Source: Gammaproteobacteria bacterium (GTDB taxonomy: Bacteria; Pseudomonadota; Gammaproteobacteria; Pseudomonadales; Azotimanducaceae). Taken from it: a stretch of 64,000 nucleotides of DNA. The notes under the pieces were generated by a model that was not told the origin of the DNA, did not search any database, and saw nothing but the letters and a program-made list of their open reading frames with translations. Of this stretch, positions 56,050-64,000 are shown in pieces. Location of the stretch: contig VXYL01000008.1 in assembly GCA_009846005.1 (NCBI GenBank), forward strand, positions 1 to 64,000, read 5' to 3'. The position numbers were made by a program, and so were the translations under genes. The first letter of the stretch is position 1. The number at the start of each line of letters is the position of its first letter.

Positions 56050-57042
56050 TTAGGACGCGCCCTCACGAAGGCTCGCCGGTGGCCACTTCTCGATCCGCAT
56101 GCCGAGACCAAGACCCCGGGATGCGAGCACGTCCTTGATTTCGGTTAGCGACTTGCGGCCGAGATTCGGGGTTTTCAGCAACTCGACCTCGGTGCGCTGG
56201 ATCAGGTCGCCGATGTAGTAGATGTGTTCCGCCTTCAGGCAATTCGCCGAGCGAACGGTCAGTTCGAGGTCGTCGACGGGACGCAGCAGGATCGGGTCTA
56301 CCTCGTCCTTTTCCTCCACCACGGTCGCCTCGCCTTCCTTGTCGAAGTCGACAAACACCGCCAGTTGCTGCTGCAGGATGGTCGCGGCGCGGCGGATGGC
56401 CTGCTCAGGGTCGATCGTCCCGTTGGACTCGATGTCCAGGATGAGCTTGTCGAGGTCGGTGCGTTGTTCGACCCGGGCGCTCTCGACGGTGTAGGCGACG
56501 CGGCGCATCGGGCTGTAGCTGGCATCGAGGCGAAGCACGCCGATCGGTCGGGTTTCCTCCTCCTCTTCGGTTTTGTACTCCACGGGCTGGTAGCCCCGGC
56601 CCCGGGTGACCTTGGCTTCCAACTCAATGCTGCCGTTCTCGTTGAGTGTGCAGATGACGTGATCGGGATTCGCGACTTCCACGTCGCCGGTGAGCTGGAA
56701 ATCGCCCGCCGTGACCTCGCCAGGACCGCTTCTCGTCAATCGAATGGTCGCGGTGTCGCCGCCCGGCAGGCGAACGGCAACGCCCTTGAGGTTCAGCAGG
56801 ATGTCGATCACGTCTTCCTGCACACCGTCCATGGCGGTGTATTCGTGCTCGACGCCGCGAATCTGGACTTCCGTGATCGCCGCACCGGGCATGGAAGACA
56901 GCAGGATGCGTCGCAGGGTGTTGCCCAACGTGTGGCCGAAACCGCGTTCAAGGGGTTCCAGCGTCACCCGGGCATGGGTGCCGCTCACCTCGTCGACGTC
57001 GATGCGTCGAGGCGTCAGAAACTCGGTTGCCGACTGTGGCAT
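56050..57042 (-). CDS. rpoA: DNA-directed RNA polymerase subunit alpha
   Basis: [38 protein letters not shown]-terminal [47 protein letters not shown]. Confidence 0.99.
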   Translation of the reverse strand: MPQSATEFLTPRRIDVDEVSGTHARVTLEPLERGFGHTLGNTLRRILLSSMPGAAITEVQIRGVEHEYTAMDGVQEDVIDILLNLKGVAVRLPGGDTATIRLTRSGPGEVTAGDFQLTGDVEVANPDHVICTLNENGSIELEAKVTRGRGYQPVEYKTEEEEETRPIGVLRLDASYSPMRRVAYTVESARVEQRTDLDKLILDIESNGTIDPEQAIRRAATILQQQLAVFVDFDKEGEATVVEEKDEVDPILLRPVDDLELTVRSANCLKAEHIYYIGDLIQRTEVELLKTPNLGRKSLTEIKDVLASRGLGLGMRIEKWPPASLREGAS

Positions 57043-57068
57043 GGATTTCCTCCGGGGGGTGAAAACGG

Positions 57069-57692
57069 TTACTTGGAGTACAGCTCGACGATCAGGTTCT
57101 CGTTAATCTCGCCGGGTAGCTCCGAACGGTCGGGATCGCGCTTGTAGATCCCTTCCATCTTGTCGGGGTCGACGTCGATCCACTCGACCGGGCCGCGCTG
57201 GCTGGCAAGCTCGAGGGCTTGTCGAATCCTCAGTTGTGTTCGCTTGGACTCGCGGATGGCGACGGTGTCTTCGGGCGTCACCTGGTAGGACGGAATGTTG
57301 ACCACGGAGCCGTTGACCTCGATGGCCCGGTGCGAGACCAGTTGACGACTCTCCGCACGCGTGCAGCCGTATCCCATCCGGTAGACGACGTTGTCCAGCC
57401 TGCGTTCCAGGAGACGGAGCAGGTTCTCGCCGGTGGCGCCCTTCTGGCGGTCGGCCTTCTTGTAGTAGTTGCGAAACTGCTTCTCCAGCACGCCGTAGAA
57501 GCGGCGCACTTTCTGCTTCTCCCTGAGCTGTACCGCGAAGTCCTTGACCTTCTGGCGTCGCGCGGCGCCATGTTGGCCGGGAATCGTGTCCGCCCGGCAC
57601 TTGGAGTCGAGCGGCCGGACGCCGCTCTTCAAGAACAGATCGGTGCCCTCGCGTCGCGAGAGCTTCAGTTTCGGTCCTAGGTATCTCGCCAT
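57069..57692 (-). CDS. rpsD: 30S ribosomal protein S4
   Basis: [42 protein letters not shown]. Confidence 0.99.
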   Translation of the reverse strand: MARYLGPKLKLSRREGTDLFLKSGVRPLDSKCRADTIPGQHGAARRQKVKDFAVQLREKQKVRRFYGVLEKQFRNYYKKADRQKGATGENLLRLLERRLDNVVYRMGYGCTRAESRQLVSHRAIEVNGSVVNIPSYQVTPEDTVAIRESKRTQLRIRQALELASQRGPVEWIDVDPDKMEGIYKRDPDRSELPGEINENLIVELYSK

Positions 57693-57695
57693 TTG

Positions 57696-58088
57696 TCAGA
57701 CCCGTCGACGTTTCGGAGGACGGCAGCCGTTGTGGGGAATCGGCGTGACGTCCGAGATGCTGTTGATCTTCAATCCCGCGGCGTTCATCGCGCGAACCGC
57801 CGACTCGCGCCCTGGACCGGGACCCTTGACGAACACGTCGACGCTCTTCATGCCGTACTGTTCCATGGCATTGGTCGCCGCCCGTTCCGACGCCACCTGC
57901 GCCGCGAACGGCGTGCTCTTTCGCGAGCCCCGGTATCCGGACCCGCCAGCCGTGGCCCAGCACAGCGCATTGCCCTGCCGGTCGGTGATGGTGATGATCG
58001 TGTTGTTGAACGAGGCGTGCACGTGCGCGACGCCATCCGTGACAATGCGTCGGCCCTTGCGGGTCCTCGTCGTCGTTGCTGTCGCCAT
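57696..58088 (-). CDS. rpsK: 30S ribosomal protein S11
   Basis: [48 protein letters not shown]. Confidence 0.99.
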   Translation of the reverse strand: MATATTTRTRKGRRIVTDGVAHVHASFNNTIITITDRQGNALCWATAGGSGYRGSRKSTPFAAQVASERAATNAMEQYGMKSVDVFVKGPGPGRESAVRAMNAAGLKINSISDVTPIPHNGCRPPKRRRV

Positions 58089-58121
58089 GTTGGCTTGTTC
58101 CGTCTCCCTTGCTTGTTCCGG

Positions 58122-58478
58122 CTACTTTCGAATCAAACGCGGCGGACCTTTTCGGGTTCGCGCGTTGGTATGGGTGCGCTGACCGCGGACCGGCAGTCCG
58201 CGGCGATGTCGCATCCCGCGATAGCAGCCGAGATCCATAAGCCGTTTGACGTTCAATTGCGTCTCGCGGCGCAGATCCCCCTCGATGATCACCTTCGATA
58301 CTTCCGCGCGCAGCTTGTCGAGATCGTCTTCCCCGAGGTCGCCAATCCTAGCGGCTGGATTCACACCCACTGCGTCGCACATCTTGCGTGCGCTGGAACG
58401 ACCTACGCCGTAGATGTAGGTGAGAGAGATCCCGGCGTGCTTGTTGTCCGGGATATTGATGCCCGCGATTCGTGCCAC
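58122..58478 (-). CDS. rpsM: 30S ribosomal protein S13
   Basis: [39 protein letters not shown]. Confidence 0.99.
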   Translation of the reverse strand: MARIAGINIPDNKHAGISLTYIYGVGRSSARKMCDAVGVNPAARIGDLGEDDLDKLRAEVSKVIIEGDLRRETQLNVKRLMDLGCYRGMRHRRGLPVRGQRTHTNARTRKGPPRLIRK

Positions 58479-58528
58479 TGTTTCTCCTAAAGGTCTCCGC
58501 GCCTACGCGGCAATTCGGCCGGCCGCAA

Positions 58529-58645
58529 TCAACCCTGGCGCTGCTTGTGCCGTGGTTCCGTGCGACAGATGACGCGCACGACACCCTTGCGCCGGACGAT
58601 CTTGCAGTTGCGGCAGATTTTTTTGACCGATGCCCTGACTTTCAT
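58529..58645 (-). CDS. rpmJ: 50S ribosomal protein L36
   Basis: [38 protein letters not shown], 38 aa, between secY and rpsM; not in the supplied ORF track. Confidence 0.97.
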   Translation of the reverse strand: MKVRASVKKICRNCKIVRRKGVVRVICRTEPRHKQRQG

Positions 58646-58699
58646 TCTACATACTCCCTTGGAGCCTCCCGACCGGGGGTCCGAGGTGCCTCAGATTCC

Positions 58700-60073
58700 T
58701 TACCTTCGCCGTTGCGGGACCGAACTGCCGCGCCGCCCGGTCTTGGCGCGCCCGCCACGACCGTAGCTGCGCAGGTTCGACTTCTCCATGAGCTTCGCGT
58801 ACTGGCTGGACATCATGTGTTCCTGGACTTGCGACATGAAGTCCATCGACACGACCACCACGATCAAGAGCGCGGTGCCGCCCAACTGCAGGGTGATGTT
58901 GAAGAAAACCACCATGAACTCCGGCAACAGGCAAACCACGGTGACGTAGATCGAGCCGAAGAACGTCAAGCGGGTGATCACGTCGTCTAGGTAGTCGGCG
59001 GTTTGGCGACCGGGCCGGATTCCGGGAATGTACGCACCCTGGCGTTTCAGGTCGTCGGCCAGCTCCTTCGGGTCGCGCATGAGCGCGGTGTAGAAGAAGC
59101 TGAAGAAGATGATACCGCCCGCGAACAACAGGATGTATAGCGGTTGTCCGGGCGACAGCACCAACGCCACATCCTGCAGCCAAGACATGTTGGGCGCTTG
59201 GCCGAACCACTGCGCCATCGACGCCGGGGCGAGCAGCAGACTCGAGGCGAAGATCGCGGGGATCACCCCGGCCATGTTGATCTTGAAGGGCAGGGGATGG
59301 CTCTGCGGCTGGTACATGCGACGGCCCTGTTGGCGTCGCGCGTAGTTGACCGTGATTCGGCGTTGGCCGCTCTCCACGAACACGACGAAACCGACAATGG
59401 CGATGCCGATGGCCGCGACCGCGCCAAGCACCAGGATGTTGATGTCGCCCTGACGCGCCGCTTCGAAGGACTGGCCCACCGCACCGGGGAGCCCGGAAAC
59501 GATCCCCGCGAAGATCAACAGCGAAATGCCGTTGCCGACGCCGCGTTCGTTGATCTGCTCGCCGAGCCACATCATGAACAATGCCCCCGTTACCAGGGTG
59601 ACGATGGCAACGAGGTAGAAGTCCCAGGTCGCGCTGAATGCAAGGCCCTGCCCGGCAAGCGTGCTGGTCAGCGCCGAGCCCTGGATGAGCGAGATCAACA
59701 AGGTGCCGTAGCGGGTGTACTTGGTGATCTTGCGACGGCCGGCCTGGCCTTCCTTGCGCAGCTGGTTCAGCGTCGGGTACATCATCGTCAACAGGTTCAT
59801 GATGATGCTCGACGTGATGTAGGGCATGACACCGAGCGCGAGGATGCTCATCCGCTCCAGCGCGCCGCCCGAGAACATGTTGAAGATGTCGAGAATGCCG
59901 CCCTGGTTCGCATCGAACAGGTTGCGGAGCTGGTCTGGGTTGATGCCGGGCACAGGGATGTGGGTGCCGATCCGGTACACCAGGAGGGCGAACAGGACGA
60001 ACAGCAGCCGCGAGCGCAGCTCGGACAGTCCCCCGCTTCTTGCCCCGGTAATGGCCGGCGCCGCAATCGCCAC
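58700..60073 (-). CDS. secY: Preprotein translocase subunit SecY
   Basis: LRSRLLFVLFALLVYRIGTHIPVPGINPDQLRNLF; SVDFMSQVQEHMMSSQYAKLMEKSNL-type C-terminus. Confidence 0.99.
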   Translation of the reverse strand: MAIAAPAITGARSGGLSELRSRLLFVLFALLVYRIGTHIPVPGINPDQLRNLFDANQGGILDIFNMFSGGALERMSILALGVMPYITSSIIMNLLTMMYPTLNQLRKEGQAGRRKITKYTRYGTLLISLIQGSALTSTLAGQGLAFSATWDFYLVAIVTLVTGALFMMWLGEQINERGVGNGISLLIFAGIVSGLPGAVGQSFEAARQGDINILVLGAVAAIGIAIVGFVVFVESGQRRITVNYARRQQGRRMYQPQSHPLPFKINMAGVIPAIFASSLLLAPASMAQWFGQAPNMSWLQDVALVLSPGQPLYILLFAGGIIFFSFFYTALMRDPKELADDLKRQGAYIPGIRPGRQTADYLDDVITRLTFFGSIYVTVVCLLPEFMVVFFNITLQLGGTALLIVVVVSMDFMSQVQEHMMSSQYAKLMEKSNLRSYGRGGRAKTGRRGSSVPQRRR

Positions 60074-60513
60074 TAGTGGACCCCTCCTCCCGCTTTCTCG
60101 ATGGCGGCGCGGGCACCCCTGCTGACGGGCAGTCCCCGGACCTCGATCGCCTCGGCCACGGCACCGGACAGGAATACCCGGGCCCTGGCCACGCGTTTCG
60201 CCACAATGCCTGCGGCCTTGAGCGCATCGAGATCGACGACGCCGTCACGGGCGGCCTTGGCGAGTTCGGATGTCCGCACCTCGGCGGTCGACAAGGCGAT
60301 GCGCGATCGGAAGCCGAACGCCGGAATGCGCTTCTGCAGGGGCAGCTGGCCGCCCTCGAAGCCCGGCCTCAAGTTGCCGCCGGAGCGCGACCGCTGGCCC
60401 TTGTGGCCCCGGCCCGCCGTCTTGCCGCCGCCGGCTGCGATGCCTCGGCCGACGCGCTTCTTGGGCCGTTTGCTGCCCGGCGCGGGGCCGATGTTGTTCA
60501 GCCGCATGGTCAT
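60073..60513 (-). CDS. rplO: 50S ribosomal protein L15
   Basis: [44 protein letters not shown]. Confidence 0.98.
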   Translation of the reverse strand: MTMRLNNIGPAPGSKRPKKRVGRGIAAGGGKTAGRGHKGQRSRSGGNLRPGFEGGQLPLQKRIPAFGFRSRIALSTAEVRTSELAKAARDGVVDLDALKAAGIVAKRVARARVFLSGAVAEAIEVRGLPVSRGARAAIEKAGGGVH

Positions 60514-60699
60514 CTATTGATCCTCCACCTCGAGGAGGTACGCGACCTTGTTGATCATGCCGCGCACCGCAGGGGTATCCTCCAACTCGCTCACGGAGCC
60601 CACGCGGCGCAGGCCGAGCCCAGCCACGCAGGCGCGGTGCTTGGGAAGTCGGCCCGAAACCGACTTCACGAGTTTGATCTTCACGGACTTCTTCGCCAC
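60514..60699 (-). CDS. rpmD: 50S ribosomal protein L30
   Basis: [64 protein letters not shown] start inferred. Confidence 0.95.
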   Translation of the reverse strand: MAKKSVKIKLVKSVSGRLPKHRACVAGLGLRRVGSVSELEDTPAVRGMINKVAYLLEVEDQ

Positions 60700-60722
60700 G
60701 TTGCCAGCCTCAAGCCCCGCCG

Positions 60723-61226
60723 CTAGGCAGTGATTTCCTCGACCGTCTTGCCGCGCTTCGCGGCGATCATCTGCGGGGATTTCATTCTTGTCAGGGCCCG
60801 GAACGTCGCCGTCACGACGTTTACGGGATTGGTGGATCCGTAGCACTTGGCGAGCACGTTGCGGACGCCGGCGCACTCCAATACGGCCCGCATCTTGTCG
60901 CCGGCGATGATGCCCGTGCCTTCGGAGGCCGGCTGCATGTAGATGGTGGAAGCGCCGAAATTCTCCTTCACGGGGTACCAGAGAGTGGTGCCGTTCAACT
61001 CGACGTCGACCATGTTGCGGCGGGCCGCTTCGTTGGCCTTCTGGATCGCCATGGGGGTCTCCCGCGCTTTGCCGCGCCCGAACCCGACGCGCCCCTCGGT
61101 GTCGCCGACGACGACGAGCGCGGTGACGCCGCGCTGGCGCCCGCCCTTGACGACCTTGACGACGAAGTTGACGTGGACGACCTTCTCGACGAGGCCCTCC
61201 TCCTTGATTTCTTCGGAATACGCCAT
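60723..61226 (-). CDS. rpsE: 30S ribosomal protein S5
   Basis: [52 protein letters not shown]. Confidence 0.99.
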   Translation of the reverse strand: MAYSEEIKEEGLVEKVVHVNFVVKVVKGGRQRGVTALVVVGDTEGRVGFGRGKARETPMAIQKANEAARRNMVDVELNGTTLWYPVKENFGASTIYMQPASEGTGIIAGDKMRAVLECAGVRNVLAKCYGSTNPVNVVTATFRALTRMKSPQMIAAKRGKTVEEITA

Positions 61227-61322
61227 GCTTCCTCTATGTTCGTTGAACGCGGAAACGGGCTCGCACCCGAATCACCGTCCGATGCCGTATTGTCACCATC
61301 ATTCGTCGTTCCGGCGTTCCGC

Positions 61323-61712
61323 CTAGAACTCCAATCCTCCGGCGCGTGCCGCTTCTGCCAAGGCCTTGACGCGGCCATGGTACCGGTAGCCTGAGCGGTC
61401 GAACGCCACTTTGCGAACGCCAGCCGCCACGGCCCGTTCAGCCACCAAGGTGCCGACGGCGCTAGCGGCTTCGACATTGCCGCCATTGCCGTTCTTCAGG
61501 GTCTTGTCCAAGGTCGACGCCTGCACGAGCACGCGGTCGCCGCCGGCTTCGGCATCGATCACCTGTGCGTACATGTGGCGCGGGGTCCGATGCACGGTCA
61601 GTCGCAGCGAATTCGACTCGCGGATCGCGAGCCGGGTTCGCTTGGCGCGCTTTAGGCGACCGACCTTCCTGGCCCGGCCCGTCGTGCTGTGTTTCAGAGA
61701 GCGCTGCGTCAC
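61323..61712 (-). CDS. rplR: 50S ribosomal protein L18
   Basis: [61 protein letters not shown] start overlapping the rplF stop (GTGA). Confidence 0.95.
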   Translation of the reverse strand: MTQRSLKHSTTGRARKVGRLKRAKRTRLAIRESNSLRLTVHRTPRHMYAQVIDAEAGGDRVLVQASTLDKTLKNGNGGNVEAASAVGTLVAERAVAAGVRKVAFDRSGYRYHGRVKALAEAARAGGLEF

Positions 61713-62251
61713 TTTTTCTTGCCTTCCTTGCGTCGCACGCGTTCGTTCAGGTAGCGCACCCCTTTGCCCTTGTAGGGTTCGGGAGGACGGAAACCGCGAA
61801 TCTCCGCGGCAACCTGTCCGACAAGCTGTTTGTCGATGCCCTTGACCACAATCTCGGTCTGGCTCGTGGTTTGAACCTCGATGCCTTCCGGCAGTTCGTA
61901 ATCTATGGGGTGCGAGAAGCCGAGTTGCAAGTTCAGTCGGCGGCCCCGGGCCTGGGCGCGGTAGCCGACGCCCTGAAGTTCGAGGTGTTTCTCGAAACCC
62001 TCGGAAACGCCGACAACCATGCTGTTGACCAGTGATCGCGTCGTGCCGGCCATTGCCTTGGCGGTTCGCGTAGCACTGCGCGGTGCGAACGTGACGACGT
62101 TGTCCTCCCGGGTGACCTCCACCTCGGGTGCCACGTGCAAGGAAAGCGAGCCCTTGCTTCCCTTGGCCGTAACCACGGTGACGTCTTCGCCGCCGACGGC
62201 GACTTCGACGCCGTCGGGCACTCGTACGGGGTTGTTCGCGATTCTCGACAT
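61709..62251 (-). CDS. rplF: 50S ribosomal protein L6
   Basis: [46 protein letters not shown]. Confidence 0.99.
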   Translation of the reverse strand: MSRIANNPVRVPDGVEVAVGGEDVTVVTAKGSKGSLSLHVAPEVEVTREDNVVTFAPRSATRTAKAMAGTTRSLVNSMVVGVSEGFEKHLELQGVGYRAQARGRRLNLQLGFSHPIDYELPEGIEVQTTSQTEIVVKGIDKQLVGQVAAEIRGFRPPEPYKGKGVRYLNERVRRKEGKKK

Positions 62252-62253
62252 GA

Positions 62254-62646
62254 CTAGAAAACCGTGCAGATGACTTCGCCGCCCACGCCGGCACGCCGCG
62301 CAGCGCGGTCGGTCATGACGCCTAGGTTCGTGCTGACGACAGCGATTCCCAAACCGCCACGGACATCGGGCAGCTCGTCGCAGGGTTTGTAGATGCGCAG
62401 ACCCGGCCGGCTCACCCTGTCGATGTCGGCGATCACGGGTTCGCCGTTGACGTAGCGCAAGGCAATGTTGAGCGACGGCTTGGCGTCCTCGGTGACGTGG
62501 TAGCTGTCGATGTAGCCTTCGTCACGCAGCACCTTGCAGACTGCCGCCTTCAGCTTGGAACTCGGCACGGCGACCGATTCGTGGTGCGCCCGCTGGGCGT
62601 TCCGGACTCGGGTCAGTAGATCGGCTATGGGATCCTGCATGCTCAT
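62254..62646 (-). CDS. rpsH: 30S ribosomal protein S8
   Basis: [46 protein letters not shown]. Confidence 0.99.
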   Translation of the reverse strand: MSMQDPIADLLTRVRNAQRAHHESVAVPSSKLKAAVCKVLRDEGYIDSYHVTEDAKPSLNIALRYVNGEPVIADIDRVSRPGLRIYKPCDELPDVRGGLGIAVVSTNLGVMTDRAARRAGVGGEVICTVF

Positions 62647-62693
62647 GATGGGTTCACTCTTTTCGTATCCGCGGCGTCGGTCGCCCTGGCCCG

Positions 62694-62999
62694 CTACCAG
62701 CTCGCCTTGACGAGCCCGGGAATGTCGCCGCGGTTTGCCGCCTCGCGCAGCTTGTTGCGGCCCAAGCCGAACTTCCGATAGACGCCCCTGGGTCGTCCGG
62801 TCTGGCCGCAACGGTTGCGCAGTCGGACGGGAGAGGCGTTGCGCGGCAACTTCTGCAGTTGCTGCTGGGCTTGCCAGCGCTCGGCGTCCGATGCATTGCG
62901 GTCACCGACGACCTTCTTCAACGCGGCTCGCTTCGCCGCATACTTGGCGACGATTTTCTGACGCTTCTTCTCGCGCTCTATGACGGATACTTTCGCCAT
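62694..62999 (-). CDS. rpsN: 30S ribosomal protein S14
   Basis: [28 protein letters not shown]...[33 protein letters not shown]. Confidence 0.99.
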   Translation of the reverse strand: MAKVSVIEREKKRQKIVAKYAAKRAALKKVVGDRNASDAERWQAQQQLQKLPRNASPVRLRNRCGQTGRPRGVYRKFGLGRNKLREAANRGDIPGLVKASW

Positions 63000-63037
63000 T
63001 GGTTCCTTGTTTCCTCCCGTTGCGGGTCAGTTGCGGG

Positions 63038-63577
63038 TCAGTTGCGGAACGGAAAGTTGAAGCCCCTTAGCAGCGCGAGGCCCTCTTCGTCTGTCTTCGC
63101 AGTCGTCGTAACGATCACGTCCAGTCCACGGATCTTGTCGATCCGGTCGTAGTCGATCTCCGGAAAGACAATCTGTTCGGCGATCCCCATCGAGAAGTTG
63201 CCGCGGCCATCGAACGAACGTGGGTTCAAGCCCCGGAAATCGCGCATGCGTGGGATGGCGATGCCGATGAGACGGTCCACAAACTCGTACATCCGCTTCC
63301 GACGGAGCGTGACCTTGCAGCCGACCGGGAAGCCCTCGCGGATCTTGAATCCCGCCTCGGACTTCCGGGCCTTTGTGACGATGGGCTGCTGCCCGGCGAT
63401 CAGTGCCAAGTCCGACACCGCGGCATCCATGGTCTTCCGATCCCCCACGGCGTCCCCGACACCCATGTTGAGCGTAATCTTGGCGAGCTGAGGCGCCTGC
63501 ATGACCGATGTGTAGTTGAACTGTTCAACCAGGCCGGGCCGGATCTCTTCCAGGTATCTTGCTCTCAAGTCCGACAT
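63038..63577 (-). CDS. rplE: 50S ribosomal protein L5
   Basis: [71 protein letters not shown]. Confidence 0.99.
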   Translation of the reverse strand: MSDLRARYLEEIRPGLVEQFNYTSVMQAPQLAKITLNMGVGDAVGDRKTMDAAVSDLALIAGQQPIVTKARKSEAGFKIREGFPVGCKVTLRRKRMYEFVDRLIGIAIPRMRDFRGLNPRSFDGRGNFSMGIAEQIVFPEIDYDRIDKIRGLDVIVTTTAKTDEEGLALLRGFNFPFRN

Positions 63578-63579
63578 GG

Positions 63580-63897
63580 TCAGTCCTCGTCGACGAGCGT
63601 ATTGGTGGATTTGAAGTAGCGCACACGCTTGCCGTCCTCTTCGCGGATGCCCACCCGGTCGGCCTTGTCTGTATCGGGATTGACCAGTGCGACGTTGGAC
63701 GCGGCAATGGGCGCCTCGATGTCCTTGATGCCCCCCGGGTCGTTGTTGACCGGGTTGGCCCGGGCGTGTTTCTTCACGATGTTGATGCCCGAGACAAGCA
63801 GCTTGTCCTTGGAGACGATCTGCAGCACATCGCCGCGCTTGCCCCGATCGCGGCCCGCGATTACGACGACTTCGTCCTGCTTTCTTACCTTGCGCAT
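63580..63897 (-). CDS. rplX: 50S ribosomal protein L24
   Basis: [49 protein letters not shown]. Confidence 0.98.
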   Translation of the reverse strand: MRKVRKQDEVVVIAGRDRGKRGDVLQIVSKDKLLVSGINIVKKHARANPVNNDPGGIKDIEAPIAASNVALVNPDTDKADRVGIREEDGKRVRYFKSTNTLVDED

Positions 63898-63914
63898 GTC
63901 GAACACCTACCGTG

Positions 63915-64000
63915 TCAGAGCACTTCCGGTGCCAGCGAAGCGATACGCATGAAGCGTTCGCTGCGCAGTTCTCTTGTTACGGGCCCGAAAATCCGCGTGC
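63915..64000 (-). CDS. rplN: 50S ribosomal protein L14, C-terminal part, truncated by the window edge
   Basis: Minus-strand reading [27 protein letters not shown]. Confidence 0.95.
   Translation of the reverse strand, partial: TRIFGPVTRELRSERFMRIASLAPEVL

Noticed and set aside
58647-60248. 533-aa minus-strand ORF overlapping secY
   Set aside because: Out-of-frame reading on the same strand as secY/rplO, with Arg/Pro/His-rich non-protein-like composition.
55954-64000. Unusual arrangement in the ribosomal protein cluster
   Set aside because: L14-L24-L5-S14-S8-L6-L18-S5-L30-L15-SecY-L36-S13-S11-S4-RpoA-L17 is the canonical gammaproteobacterial order; nothing noteworthy beyond an acidic L17 tail.

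Overview
This 64-kb GC-rich window looks like a chromosome segment from a gammaproteobacterium. It carries several conserved housekeeping blocks: cmoA-cmoB, the ychF-pth-rplY-tRNA-Gln-lolB / prfA-prmC-moeB neighbourhood, uvrA/ssb, nadD-rsfS-rlmH-mrdA-rodA-mltB-rlpA-dacA-lipB, and the spc/alpha ribosomal operons from L14 to L17. Between them are accessory loci: an RND efflux pair, a VOC-MoxR-VWA operon, a TonB-dependent receptor, a type I sulfatase and several hypothetical proteins. The most unusual region is 3.3-9.2 kb. There an intact ppx and a deletion-riddled second ppx copy (about 331 bp identical by eye at the 3' end) bracket a minus-strand cassette. The cassette encodes a secreted six-cysteine small protein, a DsbC-like disulfide isomerase with a CVYC active site, and a 1115-aa membrane protein that appears to combine ABC-2-permease-like helices, an M1-peptidase-like region without HExxH, and a golvesin-like C-terminus. 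A family of short palindromic intergenic elements (GTAGGGGCGACCCTTGCGGTCGCCC / GTAGGGGACGGGCTTGTCCCGTCCC) recurs through the window and in several cases supplies the TAG stop codon of the upstream gene. All family calls come from reading motifs and synteny; no database searches were run.
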